This document shows, in pieces, positions 55,401 to 64,000 of a stretch of DNA of 64,000 bases (position 1 is its first letter; each line of letters begins with the position of its first letter). The position numbers and the translations under genes were made by a program. Origin of the DNA: JBBRNH01 sp038230415 (GTDB taxonomy: Bacteria > Bacteroidota > Bacteroidia > Cytophagales > Spirosomataceae); the NCBI GenBank assembly GCA_038230415.1, contig JBBRNH010000015.1, positions 12,155 through 76,154 of the forward strand, read 5' to 3'. The notes beneath the pieces were generated by a model, which saw only the letters and a list, made by a program, of their open reading frames with translations, was not told where the DNA came from and did no database searches.

Positions 55401-56507
55401 TGTCCGAATTTGCCATTCATACGCCTTCCCATACGCCAACGGATTCAGGTACGTATAGGTCGAACTGCTGCCGTAGGTATAGGTGGTTGAGGTAGCCGCC
55501 CCCGCTTCGCGCCAGACGATGGTGTAATAACTGGCCGTGAGAACGGGCCGCCAGTTGAGCCGGATGCTGTACGTCGTTTTTTCGCTTTCGTTCAGGCCCG
55601 ACGGGGTATCGCAGCCTTGCACCGTCACCGTTGCCGAACTGCCACCCGTTGCCACCACGCCACAGGCATTGCTCACGGCCAATACCGAATACACGGTGGT
55701 GTTGGCGGGGGCTGCGGTGACCGACAGCGTTGCCGTAGTCTGATTGCTGAATACCTGAACGTTGCCGTTGCTGCTGTTGCCAATCGTTAGCGAATACGGC
55801 ACATCACCCGTTTGCGACGTAATCAGGGTTGCCGTTTGGCCCTGCGTGATAATGGTTGGGCCGGTGAGCAGCACGGCTGGCTGGTCGCAGCCCGTTGGCG
55901 AGACCACATTCAGCACATAGTCTTCGACTTCGCCATACAGGTAGTTGCCGCACAGGCTCAGGTTCTGGCTGTTATAGGTAGCCATCACCCGAACCGCCAT
56001 CGGCCCGGTGGCGGTGCCTGCGGGAATCGTGAACGCGCCCGCTACCGAGCCGGTTATTTGCAGTACGGGTGTTTCATAGACTTTTTCGCCCGTCTCAAAC
56101 AACTGATTCCCGTTCAGGTCGGCCCAGATAGCCACGCCTTCCCGATAGTCTGAACTGAGCAATGTAGCCGAAAAACTGTATGACTTGCCCGGCGAAACAT
56201 TGGTTGTGGTGGTCGTGAACGAACTATAGCCCGATGCCGAACAACCCGTATTGGTGCTGAGGGGTACGCCGTTTACCGCGAAACTGTTCAGCCCGTCGCT
56301 ATACGAGCAGCCGTAGGTAAAGGTGGGTGAACAACCGCCGGCTGGAGTTGCTTTTAGAGAGGTAAACTTGTTTTCGGGGTGAACCGGCGGGGACGGCGGG
56401 GGTTGATAAGCCGGGATAGAATCGGGCCTTTGGGCAAAAGCAGTTTGTGACAGGCAAAAAAAGAACAACAGCAACAGGCAGAGCCGGGCGGGTAGGCGTT
56501 TCATCAA
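52419..56507 (-). CDS. Giant secreted protein: GEVED domain plus eleven fibronectin-III repeats
   Basis: The 1362-residue product has a signal peptide (LPARLCLLLLFFFCLSQTAFA) and a GEVED domain (about 58-205; ANL/WADLNGNQLFETGEKVY ... YLYGEVEDYVLNVV). An Ig-like segment follows, then eleven fibronectin-III units of about 90-100 residues, each with Y-E/T-W-Q-V/I-R-T-x-C and ending S-F-T-T-x-C. The C-terminal module of about 70 residues (IRDGYWWDNNTWSCNRIPTATDPVEIRHTVTM ... GGRLIYETQGKLRLGQ) recurs in its two paralogues. Units 4-5 and 6-7 are a tandem duplication. It is probably a surface adhesin. I do not recognise a type IX sorting domain. Confidence 0.8.
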   Translation of the reverse strand: MMKRLPARLCLLLLFFFCLSQTAFAQRPDSIPAYQPPPSPPVHPENKFTSLKATPAGGCSPTFTYGCSYSDGLNSFAVNGVPLSTNTGCSASGYSSFTTTTTNVSPGKSYSFSATLLSSDYREGVAIWADLNGNQLFETGEKVYETPVLQITGSVAGAFTIPAGTATGPMAVRVMATYNSQNLSLCGNYLYGEVEDYVLNVVSPTGCDQPAVLLTGPTIITQGQTATLITSQTGDVPYSLTIGNSSNGNVQVFSNQTTATLSVTAAPANTTVYSVLAVSNACGVVATGGSSATVTVQGCDTPSGLNESEKTTYSIRLNWRPVLTASYYTIVWREAGAATSTTYTYGSSSTYTYLNPLAYGKAYEWQIRTNCTNGVSTPFSAVRSFTMSCPEPFSLTEVASGSGEQLQWGYQNSSATPVTYTIQWRPVGGSWQTINSICCSSYTLNNLSIGTTYEWQIRTNCPDGSSTAYSAIRTFTASCGPPSYSYVDYKTATTIRLYWAISGSTTYALQWRPQSPANSPFTSVTGLTTSSYGITGLTNGTGYDWQVRSICSGGTQSEFTALQSFTTACGTPYINTPNVGPNTVGLSWQNYGTGVGYNLVWRAVGSPTSTTVTGLTTSTYSLTGLTTGTAYTYQIQTVCVDGNVSGLTAPNSFTTQCTMPGYTSLGTVYSNSAYVYWGPVADPATRYDIIYRAVGSPVSTTVASLSSTNNQIGYTIPGLLSNTVYEWQVRARCSDGSSSAFTAPRSFTTTRCSAAALYTPTVGPNIASVSWQNLGTGVGYNLIWQAVGAPTSTTVTSLTTSTYSLTGLTNGTVYTWQVQTICTDGSVSGFTSPNSFTTQCTTPPYAYLSTAYSNSAYVYWGTSGDPATRYDLVYRAAGSPTSTTIASLTSTSTQIGYTIPGLLINTVYEWQVRTRCSDGSSSAFTTLQSFTTTGCSAPSGLAESGITSLGASLYWNWLGAGVSYDVVYRATGSPTSTTITLTNNYVNLTNLISSTVYQWQVRGICTDGSVSVFSPVKSFTTTACLTPTGLTELHIASTGALVSWNTDAGLQYVLQWRQAGSTTWPFSQTVSSTYSGTRNEQIFGLIDGGTYEWQVSARCPDGSVSPATSRTFTTGCNAPTRLFNLTTTSTGASVYWSGVYDATYRVRWRLTGATTWVESSTFTGSRYAITGLTSGNVYEWQPGLVCWNNSVAYPPNSLTFTTTCSAPGAYIPNVNDTFTTLYWTSGDTGTFYDAQYQQAGASTWVSVTGISTSSLLLTGLTPSTTYTYQVRARCGDGQVSPFSYAFSFTTLPACGIITSIRDGYWWDNNTWSCNRIPTATDPVEIRHTVTMPNYYTGYANRLGYGAGGRLIYETQGKLRLGQ
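53705..54805 (-). repeat. Tandem duplication of a two-Fn3 unit
   Basis: Two copies of a unit of about 545 bp, roughly 54250-54805 and 53705-54250, each encode one Fn3 of the 'TPxVGPN...SWQN-GTGVGYNL' type and one of the 'YSNSAYVYWG...DPATRYD' type. Boundaries are approximate, read from the protein repeats. Confidence 0.65.
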
Positions 56508-56591
56508 GTAGGTACAGTTATGAATGGTCTTGACGACAAAAATAGTGATAAGTCAGTAACGAATAGAAATAAGTAGGGAATTTTTTATAAA

Positions 56592-56633
56592 AAATACGGC
56601 TGACCGAAGACTTATCTCCGGCCAGCCGTATTT
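56592..56633 (-). terminator. Terminator downstream of the split metalloprotease gene
   Basis: AAATACGGCTG (56592-56602) and CAGCCGTATTT (56623-56633) pair perfectly, with inner CCG/CGG pairs; on the minus strand the stem runs into T6. Confidence 0.75.
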
Positions 56634-56648
56634 ACTACTCTCCGTAGT

Positions 56649-59600
56649 TTACTGCCCCAACTGCAACTTCCCGCCCGGCAGATACACCAACTTACCACCC
56701 ACAGCATACCCCACTTTGCGGGCCTGATTAGCGGAATAACTCGATACCGTAACGCTGTGCCGAATCTCCACATCGTGCGCCGACGAAGGCACAAACCCGC
56801 ATGACCAGATCGAATAGTCGGACCAGTATCCGTCGCGGATGGTGTACATCGCCGGGCAGGCCGTCCGGGTCGTGAACGATTGCAGGGTCGAAAATGCCGA
56901 GTAGGTGCCATCGGTGCAAATTGTTCTGACTTGCCAGGTGTAGGCCGTTACCGCCGACAGGCTCGTGAGTAACAGGGTGATGCTGCCGATGCCGCTTACC
57001 ATCGTGGGGCTGCCCGTGCTGCCCTGCGGCTGGTATTGCACGTCATACCGGATGCCCGGCAACACGCTATAGCCGGAGAAGTTGAGCAGGGCCGTTCGGT
57101 CGGTAATGGGAAACGCGTAGAGACTCGCAGGCGGCTGGCACTGAGCCACAAACGTCACCGAATTGGCGTAGCCCACGATGCCCGAACCACAGACTGTTCC
57201 TACCTGCACTTCGTATGTGGTGCCGCTGGTGAGGCCCGTCAGCGAATAATAGTAAACGCCGGTGGCTAACGTACCGCTTTCGTTCCAGGGCGTGGTGACG
57301 CTGTTTGCCGGTCGCCACCGGACGGTGTAGTTCAGTGCGCTATTGGCTGACCAGTAAACCGAGGCATCCGTGGGCGAGATGTTATACACCGATGTAGTGG
57401 TAGTAACCGGGCAGTTGGTCGTAAACGAGCGAATGGCCGTAAAACCCGATTGGGTTCCGTCGGGGCAGAGCGTGCCAACCTGCCATTCGTAGGCCGTGTT
57501 GCTGGTTAGCCCGGCAATCAGGTAAAATGTATTCGAGGCCGTTGCCGAGGCCGGCACCGTTGCCGATGCTGACCAGACCGATGCCCCCGCCAGCCGCCAC
57601 CGCACGGTGTATTGAAAACCCGTTATTGAATACCAGGTAACCCGTGCTACGGTGCTGATAACGTAACTTTCGTATGCAGCATACGGCACCTGACACGCGG
57701 TGGTGGTGAAGGGTTGCGGAGCCGTAAAGGCCGACCTGTTGCCATCGGCGCACACCGTTCTCACCTGCCATTCATAGGCCGTGTTGGTGGTTAATCCCGT
57801 CAGGGCATAATACACATAACTGCCTGAACTGCTCAGTGAGGTAACCGTGGTTGATACGGGCGAGCCAACAACGCGGTACACCAGTTCATAGCGGGTATCG
57901 CTGCCGTAGCTGCTCCAGTCCAGGTTGGCCGAGTTGCTACCGGCATACCCATATACGTTGGGTGGAATGGTACACTGGGTGGTAAATGAAAACGGCGTTG
58001 AGAAGACCGACAGTGACCCGTCGGGGCAAATCACCTGCACCAGAAATTCATACGCCGTGCTGTTTGACAGGCCCGTTACGCTGAACGTGGTGCCGGTCAG
58101 GGCCGAAACCGTTGTGGATACCGGCCCGCCAACCACCCGGTAAACGAGGTTGTAGGTTGAGGTATAGTTTGGGCTGCTCCACTGAAGCACCGCCCCCGTT
58201 GAGGTGATGTTGTAGGCAGACTGATAGTTGACCGCACCGCACTGGGGCGTAAAGGAGTACGGAGCCGTGAAAGCCGACGTAGCCGAAGCCGAACACACCG
58301 TTCTGACCCGGTATTCGTAGCCCGCCCCGGCGGTCAGGCCCGTTAGCGAATACGAATTTGTTATGATCGTAGCGGACGAGTAGGGGCTGTTGATTGGTTG
58401 TTGCAACCGCCATTGCAATTCATAGGGAGTGGTATTGGTGTAATATCCCCAGGATAGTTGTGCCGTGCTGCCCGTTAAGCCGCTGACATTCAGATAGGTC
58501 GGGGCATTGCACGGCACGGTGATAAAGCGCGACGGACTAAAGGCGGTGCTGTTGCCGTTGGCGCAGTCGGTGCGAACCCGCCACTCGTAGCGTTGGCCGG
58601 CTTCCCACCCGGTTGGGTAATAGGTGCTGCTACTCAGGCCCGTCGCGCTTGTCCAGGGCGAGGTGTCGGCCAGGCGGTACTGCACCGTGAAGTTAATCGG
58701 GTAGCCAACGTAGCCCCATTGCAAATACACCGACGACGCGCCCGATGCAACTTCGGTAAGGCTATACGGTTACGGGCAAGACATCGTAAAGGAGCGCGGG
58801 GCCGTGTAACTCGTGCTGCTGCCGTTGGTGCAGACCGTGTTCACCTGCCATTCGTAGGCTTTGCCGTAGGTTAGTGAATACAGTGAGTAATTACCGAAAT
58901 TGCCGTAAGTATCGTAATACGTGAATGAACTGGCTCCGGCTTCACGGAAACGCACATTGTATTTTGACGCTACGGCTGACGGTTGCCAGTTGAGCCGGAT
59001 GGACGAAAGCGTTTTTTCACTCTCGAACAGACCCGTCGGCGGCTCACAATTTTGCACCACCACCGTTGCCGAGCCGCTCACCGTACCCACCCCGCAGGCA
59101 TTGCTGACGCTGAGGGGAAAATAAACGGTGGTGCCGTAAGGATTGACGTAATAATTGGGCAACGGATAATCTACACTGGGGTAGGCCGAATTTATTTCCC
59201 CGGCACTGTTGGCTATCGTAAACGAGTAGGGAACGTCGCCGGTCTGAGCGATGCTCACGGTTGTGTAGCCGCCCGGCGCGGTAACGACTGAGCCGCTTAG
59301 GGTCAACGTGGGTAATACACAGGTGGTTGCCGGGACCACATTGAGCAGATAATCTTCTGTTTCTCCGTAATAATAACTGCCACAGGCACTTGCTGGCAAC
59401 GCACCACCCGTCAGAATAAGCCGGAGTACCAACGGGCCGGTGGCTGTACCGACTGGAATACTCAATGCTCCAGTGAATAGGCCGGTGGCAGCCTGGTAAC
59501 TGGGGAAGTATCGTGCTTCCGAGGGTTCAAAATCACCGTTTCGGTTTAGATCAACCCAGCCCGTAATGCCTTCCTGGGTTGATTGACTCAGTAGCGTTCC

Positions 59601-62237
59601 CGCAAAACTGTACGACCGCCCCGGCGATACCGTGGCCGTTACCGCCGTAAACTGACTATAACTGCTGGCCGCGCACCCCGAATTTCGGCTCAGTTCGACT
59701 CCGTTGAAGGTAAAACTGTTTACCCCATCTCCATAGTTGCACCCATACGCAAACGTGGGCTGGCAGCCGGTGGTTATAAACGTAACCGGCCCGGCATAAT
59801 TCGACTGGCTGATGGCCGTGCAGATGCTACCGACCCGCCATTCGTAAACCGTGCCGCGTTGCAACCCCGTCAGGCTGTATGAATTGGTGGTGATGCCCGT
59901 AACCGAATTCCAGGCCGACACCCCGGCTATTCGCCATTGCAGGGTGTTGGGAGCCGTTAGCCCCGAATAGCTTTGCCAGTTTAGCTGGGCCGAGTTAACT
60001 GTGCGGGCCGTTGTGGTCAGGCTGGTGGGCGTTGGGCAGAGGAGCGTAAAATCGGGGCCATCAACAAAGCTTGTGCTGCCCACTGAGCCGCAGTTGGTGC
60101 GTACTCCCCAGTTATAAATGGTTACTGCCGATGGGTTAGTCAACGGCATCCCCGGGTCTGTATAAGGCAAATTAGCGATGGTTTGCCAGGTTTGGCTGTT
60201 TTGTGGTTTGTAGCGCAGGTCGTAAGTAACGCCCGGCCCCACGCCTACCCAGCCAAACTGAATGCTGGTATATCCCGGATACCGGGTTGTCAGACTGGTT
60301 GGCGGCTCGCAGGTGGTGCGGGTGGTGAACGTGGCCGACCCCGAATACCCCGCCGAACTCACCGGGGCGCAGACCGTTTTCACCTGCCATTCGTAGGCCG
60401 TGCCGAGTTGCAGCCCCGTCAGGGCATACGTCGGGCGGGGCAGGTCGCTGATGGTTGTCCAGGTTGTGCTGCCCGGTTGCCGCCATTGGAGGTCATAGCG
60501 CAGCCCGTCACCGGCGTTGGCCCAGGCGAGTTGCGCCCCGGCGGTAGAAACAGCAACGGTGGTGAGGTTGGTCGTGGCCGGGCAGGTGGTAATAATATTC
60601 AGGGTGTAGTCTTCGGTTTCGCCCGCCAAGTAGCTGCCGCAGGCATTGTCGGGCGTGGCCCCGGCCACCGTCATTACCCGCATCCCCACCGGCCCCGCCG
60701 TTACAGTAGCCGGAATAATAAGGTCGCCCGCTACGAGGTCCCCCGTTGCCGGGCTACGCTGGTATATCCGTTCTGCCGCGTCATAAATACCATCCCGGTT
60801 GGCATCAATCCAGATGGCAAATCCGGCGTTGTTGGCCGATAGTAACCGGGCCGAAAACGAATACGACTGGTAGGCATAGAGCGTGGTTTTTCGCTGCGTA
60901 AACTCCTGATACCCCGCTGCGCCCGAACAACCCGAATACCAGCTTAGTGTATCGCGGTTGATAATCAGGCTGTTCAGCCCGTCGTTATTGCCGCAACCAA
61001 TCGTATACGTGGGGCGGCACGCAATGGCCGCCGTTGTTACCGACCGCACCGTACTCAGGCTTCCGGTGGTGGCGTTTGAGGGGCGAATCCGGTAATAATA
61101 GACGGTGTTGCTGGTCAGCCCCTGATCGGTAAACGCGGTTACGTTGGGGCCAACGCCACCAATGGCTCCGAAGCCATCGGTAGCTGAGGTAGAGCGTTCC
61201 ACAAAGTAGCCCAGTTCATTCGTGGCGTTATCTTGCCAGGTCAGTTGCGCCGAGCCGCCGGTTGTTAAGGTAGCCGACAGGTTGCCCGGAGCCGTAACCG
61301 CTACCGGCGCGTAGGTGAGATTAGTGTTGGTATAACTCTGCCGGAGGGCCAGCCCGGCCTGCATCCGGTCATACTGCCCGGCGGTAAAGTAATGAGGGCA
61401 GTTTAGCAAGGAGGAATAATAAGACATTTGATTGCCCATCTGCGGGTTATACAATTCGCCGTTAGCATCCCGAACGGTTCCGGTATAAATCTGACAGCCC
61501 GCACTGTTATAGGTGAAGGTGGCTCCCGGCAAGTTATACGGGTCGGCGGGGGTATCGCAAACCAGATCACCGGCGTAGCTACAGTTGGCTCCGGCCCCGC
61601 GCGTCACTAATTCGGCTGTGGTAGAACTGTTACCCTCAAAGGTATGAATGAGGTTAAAATTATGACCCAGTTCATGCGGAATCAGATACCCGCCCGTATA
61701 GTCATCTCCGCCCGATGTGCCGATTACAGACCGGGTGGCGTACACGTCATCGTATGGATAATACGCATAACCTCCGCCAGAGGGCGTAAAATACATATTC
61801 AGGGCATTGGTCGCATCACGGCCATTCGGTATTGTTGCCGCATTATACCCCGTATCGTCGTCAATGTAATCGGGGGCAGTACCCGCTAAGTAAAACTGAA
61901 CACCGCTGTTGTTCAGCATGAAATACTTATTCGCCAGGCCCATGACTTTGTTCAGACTTGCCACCGACATACCCCCCGTGCCATCGCTCCGGCGCAGGAT
62001 ATGCGGGCGAATCGGGACGTAGGTGATGCCCGTAAACGCTTTGTTGTTCTGCGCTTTTTTGATCTGAAAGGCAAATTTGGCGGCTGCGTCGAGGTCGCGT
62101 TTTTGCTGGTCGGTCAGCTCGCGGGTGCCGCAGTCGAGGGGGCGGGGCTGGGGTTGCTGGGCCAGAGCCGGGTGTTGCCAGATAGCCAGCAGAACAAGCA
62201 GCAGCAGGAGCCGGACACGGGTAGTAGAAAAAAGCAT
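56649..62237 (-). pseudogene. M43 metalloprotease plus Fn3-repeat surface protein, cut by one in-frame TAA
   Basis: A single frame of about 1862 codons is interrupted by TAA at 58770-58772. Upstream part (58770-62237, 1155 residues): signal peptide, pappalysin/cytophagalysin-like M43 protease with the zinc motif HELGHNFNLIH and Met-turn region GNQMSYY, Fn3 repeats and two GEVED domains (IWIDANRDGIYDAAERIY; GWVDLNRNGDFEPSEARY). Downstream part (GTG-initiated ORF 56649-58730, 693 residues): seven Fn3 units and the shared C-terminal module. The paralogue at 52419 has Glu where the stop lies (MSCPEPFSLTEVASG versus MSCP-stop-PYSLTEVASG). Either truncated but secreted, read through, or a sequencing error. 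Confidence 0.75.
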
Positions 62238-62310
62238 AGTCGGAGTGTGTAGTTGGTTTTGTCGCTAAGAGCATGAAAGCTACCAATTGGTTGGAATGTT
62301 AGTGCAAAAA

Positions 62311-62350
62311 AGCGTCGTTACCCGAAACTATTTTTTCGGATAACGACGCT
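62311..62350 (-). terminator. Terminator of the third Fn3 protein gene
   Basis: AGCGTCGTTA (62311-62320) and TAACGACGCT (62341-62350) pair perfectly, with inner CCGAAA/TTTCGG; on the minus strand the stem runs into T6. Confidence 0.75.
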
Positions 62351-62408
62351 ATATCTGTTCTACGCGAACTAACCAAATCTTACCTGAAAGGCAGCGGTAG
62401 CGACACAC

Positions 62409-64000
62409 TCATTGCCCCAGCCGCAGCACCCCGCCCGGCAGATACACCAACTTGCCACCTACGGCATACCCCACGCGCCGGGCCTGACTGTTGTAGGTAT
62501 TAGAAAGCGTTACCACGTGCCGAATCTCCACATCATGCACTACCGTTGGCACCCATCCGCAAGACCAGACCGACGAATCACTCCAGTAGCCGTCTTTCAG
62601 CGTGTAAACCAACGGGCAGGCTGCCAGCGTGGTAAAGGTGCGGGTGCTACTGAAACCGGATGCATTACCATCGGCACAGATTGTTCTCACTTGCCAGGTA
62701 TAGCCGGTGGCGGCAGAAAGGCCCGTGAGTAACAGGGTCGTGCTGTTGATGTTGCTCACGAGCGTCCAGCCGGTGCTGTTTTGGGGCTGATACTGAACCT
62801 CATAGCGCAGACCGGGCAGGTTATAACCCGCCGAGAAGTTCAACACGGCGGTGCGGTCGGTGATTGCAAACGAATAGCCATTGGTCGAAACCGGGCAACC
62901 CGTCACAAACGTGATTGATGCGCCGTAGCCGATAATTCCCTCATCGCAGACCACCCCGACCTGCCATTCGTAGGTGTTGGCGTTGGTCAGGTTCGTTAAC
63001 GAAAACGTATTCGTGCCGACGGGCAGCGGGTTGCTTTCGTTCCAGGCCGCGCCCGCACTGTTGGCAATGCGCCAGCGCACCCGGTAGGCCAATACCGCAT
63101 TGCTGCTCCAGTTCAGGCTTGCTCCGGTTGACGATACATTGAACGTGTATAACCCGGTAGCTGACGGACATGTTGTTGTGAACGACCGGGGAGTTGTGTA
63201 AACTGACTGCGTGTTGTCGGGGCAGCGTGTGGACATCCGCCACTCGTAGCCGGTGTTGTTGGTCAGGCCGGTAATCGTGTAGTACAGGTAGTTGTCTTCG
63301 GTGGCCGTTACCGTTGCCGACGCGGGCCAGGTGCTATTGCCGGTTGGTCGCCACTGCACCTCATAACTCAGGCCCGCTTTGGCTCCCCACGTCACCCGCG
63401 CTGATGTGTTCAGCACATAAACTTCATACGAATAGTCGGGTAGTGAGCAGGTTGTTGTGGTAAAGAATTGCGGTTGGGTGAAGGCCGACGCATTCCCATC
63501 GGCACACACCGTTCTGACTTGCCATTCGTAGGCCGTGCTGGTGGATAACCCCGTCAGGTTGTAATACAGGGTGGTTTGGCCCGGCGCAACGGTCAGTGAT
63601 GAGATGGTGGTTGACGTAGGCGAACCGGCCACCCGATACACTAAGTCGTAGCGCGTGTCGGCCCCGACTGTTGACCACCCCAGCCGGATACTGTTGCTGC
63701 CGGGGCTGTTGGCAAAGTAATATGTAGGCGTGATACACTGCGTGGTAAACGACCCCGGAGCCGAGAATGCCGACAATGATCCGTCGCTGCAAACAACCTG
63801 CACGGCAAATTCATAGATGGTGCCGTTGGTCAGCCCATTGAGCTGATACGACGTGACCGAAAGCGCACTGACAGTGGTGGACGCTGGCGAGCCTGCCACC
63901 CGATACACTACGTTATAGCGCGACGTAGCGTTTGCACTGCTCCAGGTGAGCAAAGCACCCGTTGAGGTAACGTTGCTGAAATAGAGCGATTGAATGGTTC
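62409..64000 (-). CDS. C-terminal part of a third Fn3-repeat surface protein
   Basis: The frame is open to the right edge, so the N-terminus is outside the window. About 530 residues are visible: five to six Fn3 units (units begin APGSFTTQCITPTYYFANSPGSNSIRLGW, CSLPDYSYEVYVLNTSARVTWGAK, CPSATGLYTFNVSSTGASLNWSS, CPVSTNGYSFAITDRTAVLNFSAG) and the C-terminal module LKDGYWSDSSVWSCGWVPTVVHDVEIRHVVTL ... GGKLVYLPGGVLRLGQ, nearly identical to the end of the protein at 56649. The order of units matches its neighbour, so the two arose by duplication. Confidence 0.85.
   Translation of the reverse strand, partial: TIQSLYFSNVTSTGALLTWSSANATSRYNVVYRVAGSPASTTVSALSVTSYQLNGLTNGTIYEFAVQVVCSDGSLSAFSAPGSFTTQCITPTYYFANSPGSNSIRLGWSTVGADTRYDLVYRVAGSPTSTTISSLTVAPGQTTLYYNLTGLSTSTAYEWQVRTVCADGNASAFTQPQFFTTTTCSLPDYSYEVYVLNTSARVTWGAKAGLSYEVQWRPTGNSTWPASATVTATEDNYLYYTITGLTNNTGYEWRMSTRCPDNTQSVYTTPRSFTTTCPSATGLYTFNVSSTGASLNWSSNAVLAYRVRWRIANSAGAAWNESNPLPVGTNTFSLTNLTNANTYEWQVGVVCDEGIIGYGASITFVTGCPVSTNGYSFAITDRTAVLNFSAGYNLPGLRYEVQYQPQNSTGWTLVSNINSTTLLLTGLSAATGYTWQVRTICADGNASGFSSTRTFTTLAACPLVYTLKDGYWSDSSVWSCGWVPTVVHDVEIRHVVTLSNTYNSQARRVGYAVGGKLVYLPGGVLRLGQ

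Noticed and set aside
56649..58730. Independent gene starting at the GTG 58730
   Set aside because: The start falls in mid-domain of an Fn3 unit, and the frame continues the upstream gene across a single TAA, so it is the tail of a split gene.

Overview
The window looks like chromosome from a member of the Bacteroidota, most likely order Cytophagales (Spirosoma-like). The evidence is a SusC/SusD pair with its own ECF sigma factor and FecR anti-sigma, a GldF-type permease, DUF4199 membrane proteins, a DUF6934 protein, a very long Bacteroidota-style IF2, moderately high GC, promoters of the TTG-N19-21-TAnnTTTG type, and very few Shine-Dalgarno sequences. The genus is an inference.

Layout. 0-1.5 kb: a partial membrane protein, a hypothetical membrane protein, and a minus-strand DUF6934/small-ORF pair. 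1.5-6.2 kb: argG, two glycosyltransferases (GT4, GT9) and argC, packed with overlapping or nearly touching ends. 6.3-8.7 kb: a Lys/Ala-rich secreted protein, moaD-moaE, and an endonuclease/exonuclease/phosphatase-family membrane protein. 8.7-14.6 kb: rimP-nusA-infB, with a recognisable promoter, a terminator-like leader hairpin, and a long hairpin in each intergenic gap. 14.6-23.8 kb (minus): ECF sigma, FecR, SusC, SusD and a Tat-exported glycosidase-like protein, a complete regulated glycan-uptake locus. 23.8-31.1 kb: a beta-lactamase-like hydrolase, a DUF218 protein, gcvH, a dihydroorotase homologue lacking HxH and carrying an in-frame palindromic insertion, two DUF4199 proteins, gldF and a VanZ-like protein. 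31.2-35.6 kb (minus): a TPR protein, tagaturonate reductase and a hexuronate-type transporter.

35.67-44.35 kb is a mobile island inserted at the 3' end of tRNA-Leu(CAG). It is bounded by a 22-bp direct repeat with one mismatch. Inside each end lies a 26-bp perfect repeat that is itself two CCGTCCCCC words. The island carries a tyrosine recombinase, an excisionase-like HTH protein, a Rep/gpII-like protein with a Cys motif, two further HTH proteins, a repeat-rich 0.5-kb noncoding region, and a DNA methyltransferase fused to an Mrr-like nuclease domain. It also supplies a new terminator for the tRNA; the old terminator is stranded at the far end.

44.3-52.4 kb: tRNA-Leu, a beta-CASP metallo-hydrolase, an outer-membrane beta-barrel protein, malate:quinone oxidoreductase, a decayed kinase-like gene behind a small ORF, and a sulfite-oxidase-fold molybdoenzyme. 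52.4-64 kb (minus): three paralogous giant secreted fibronectin-III proteins sharing a C-terminal module. The middle one carries an M43 metalloprotease domain and is cut by a single in-frame TAA; the last runs off the window.

Two themes recur. Long hairpins built from short reiterated words lie between genes, and once inside a gene. The tRNA-Leu island is the most system-like accessory unit.
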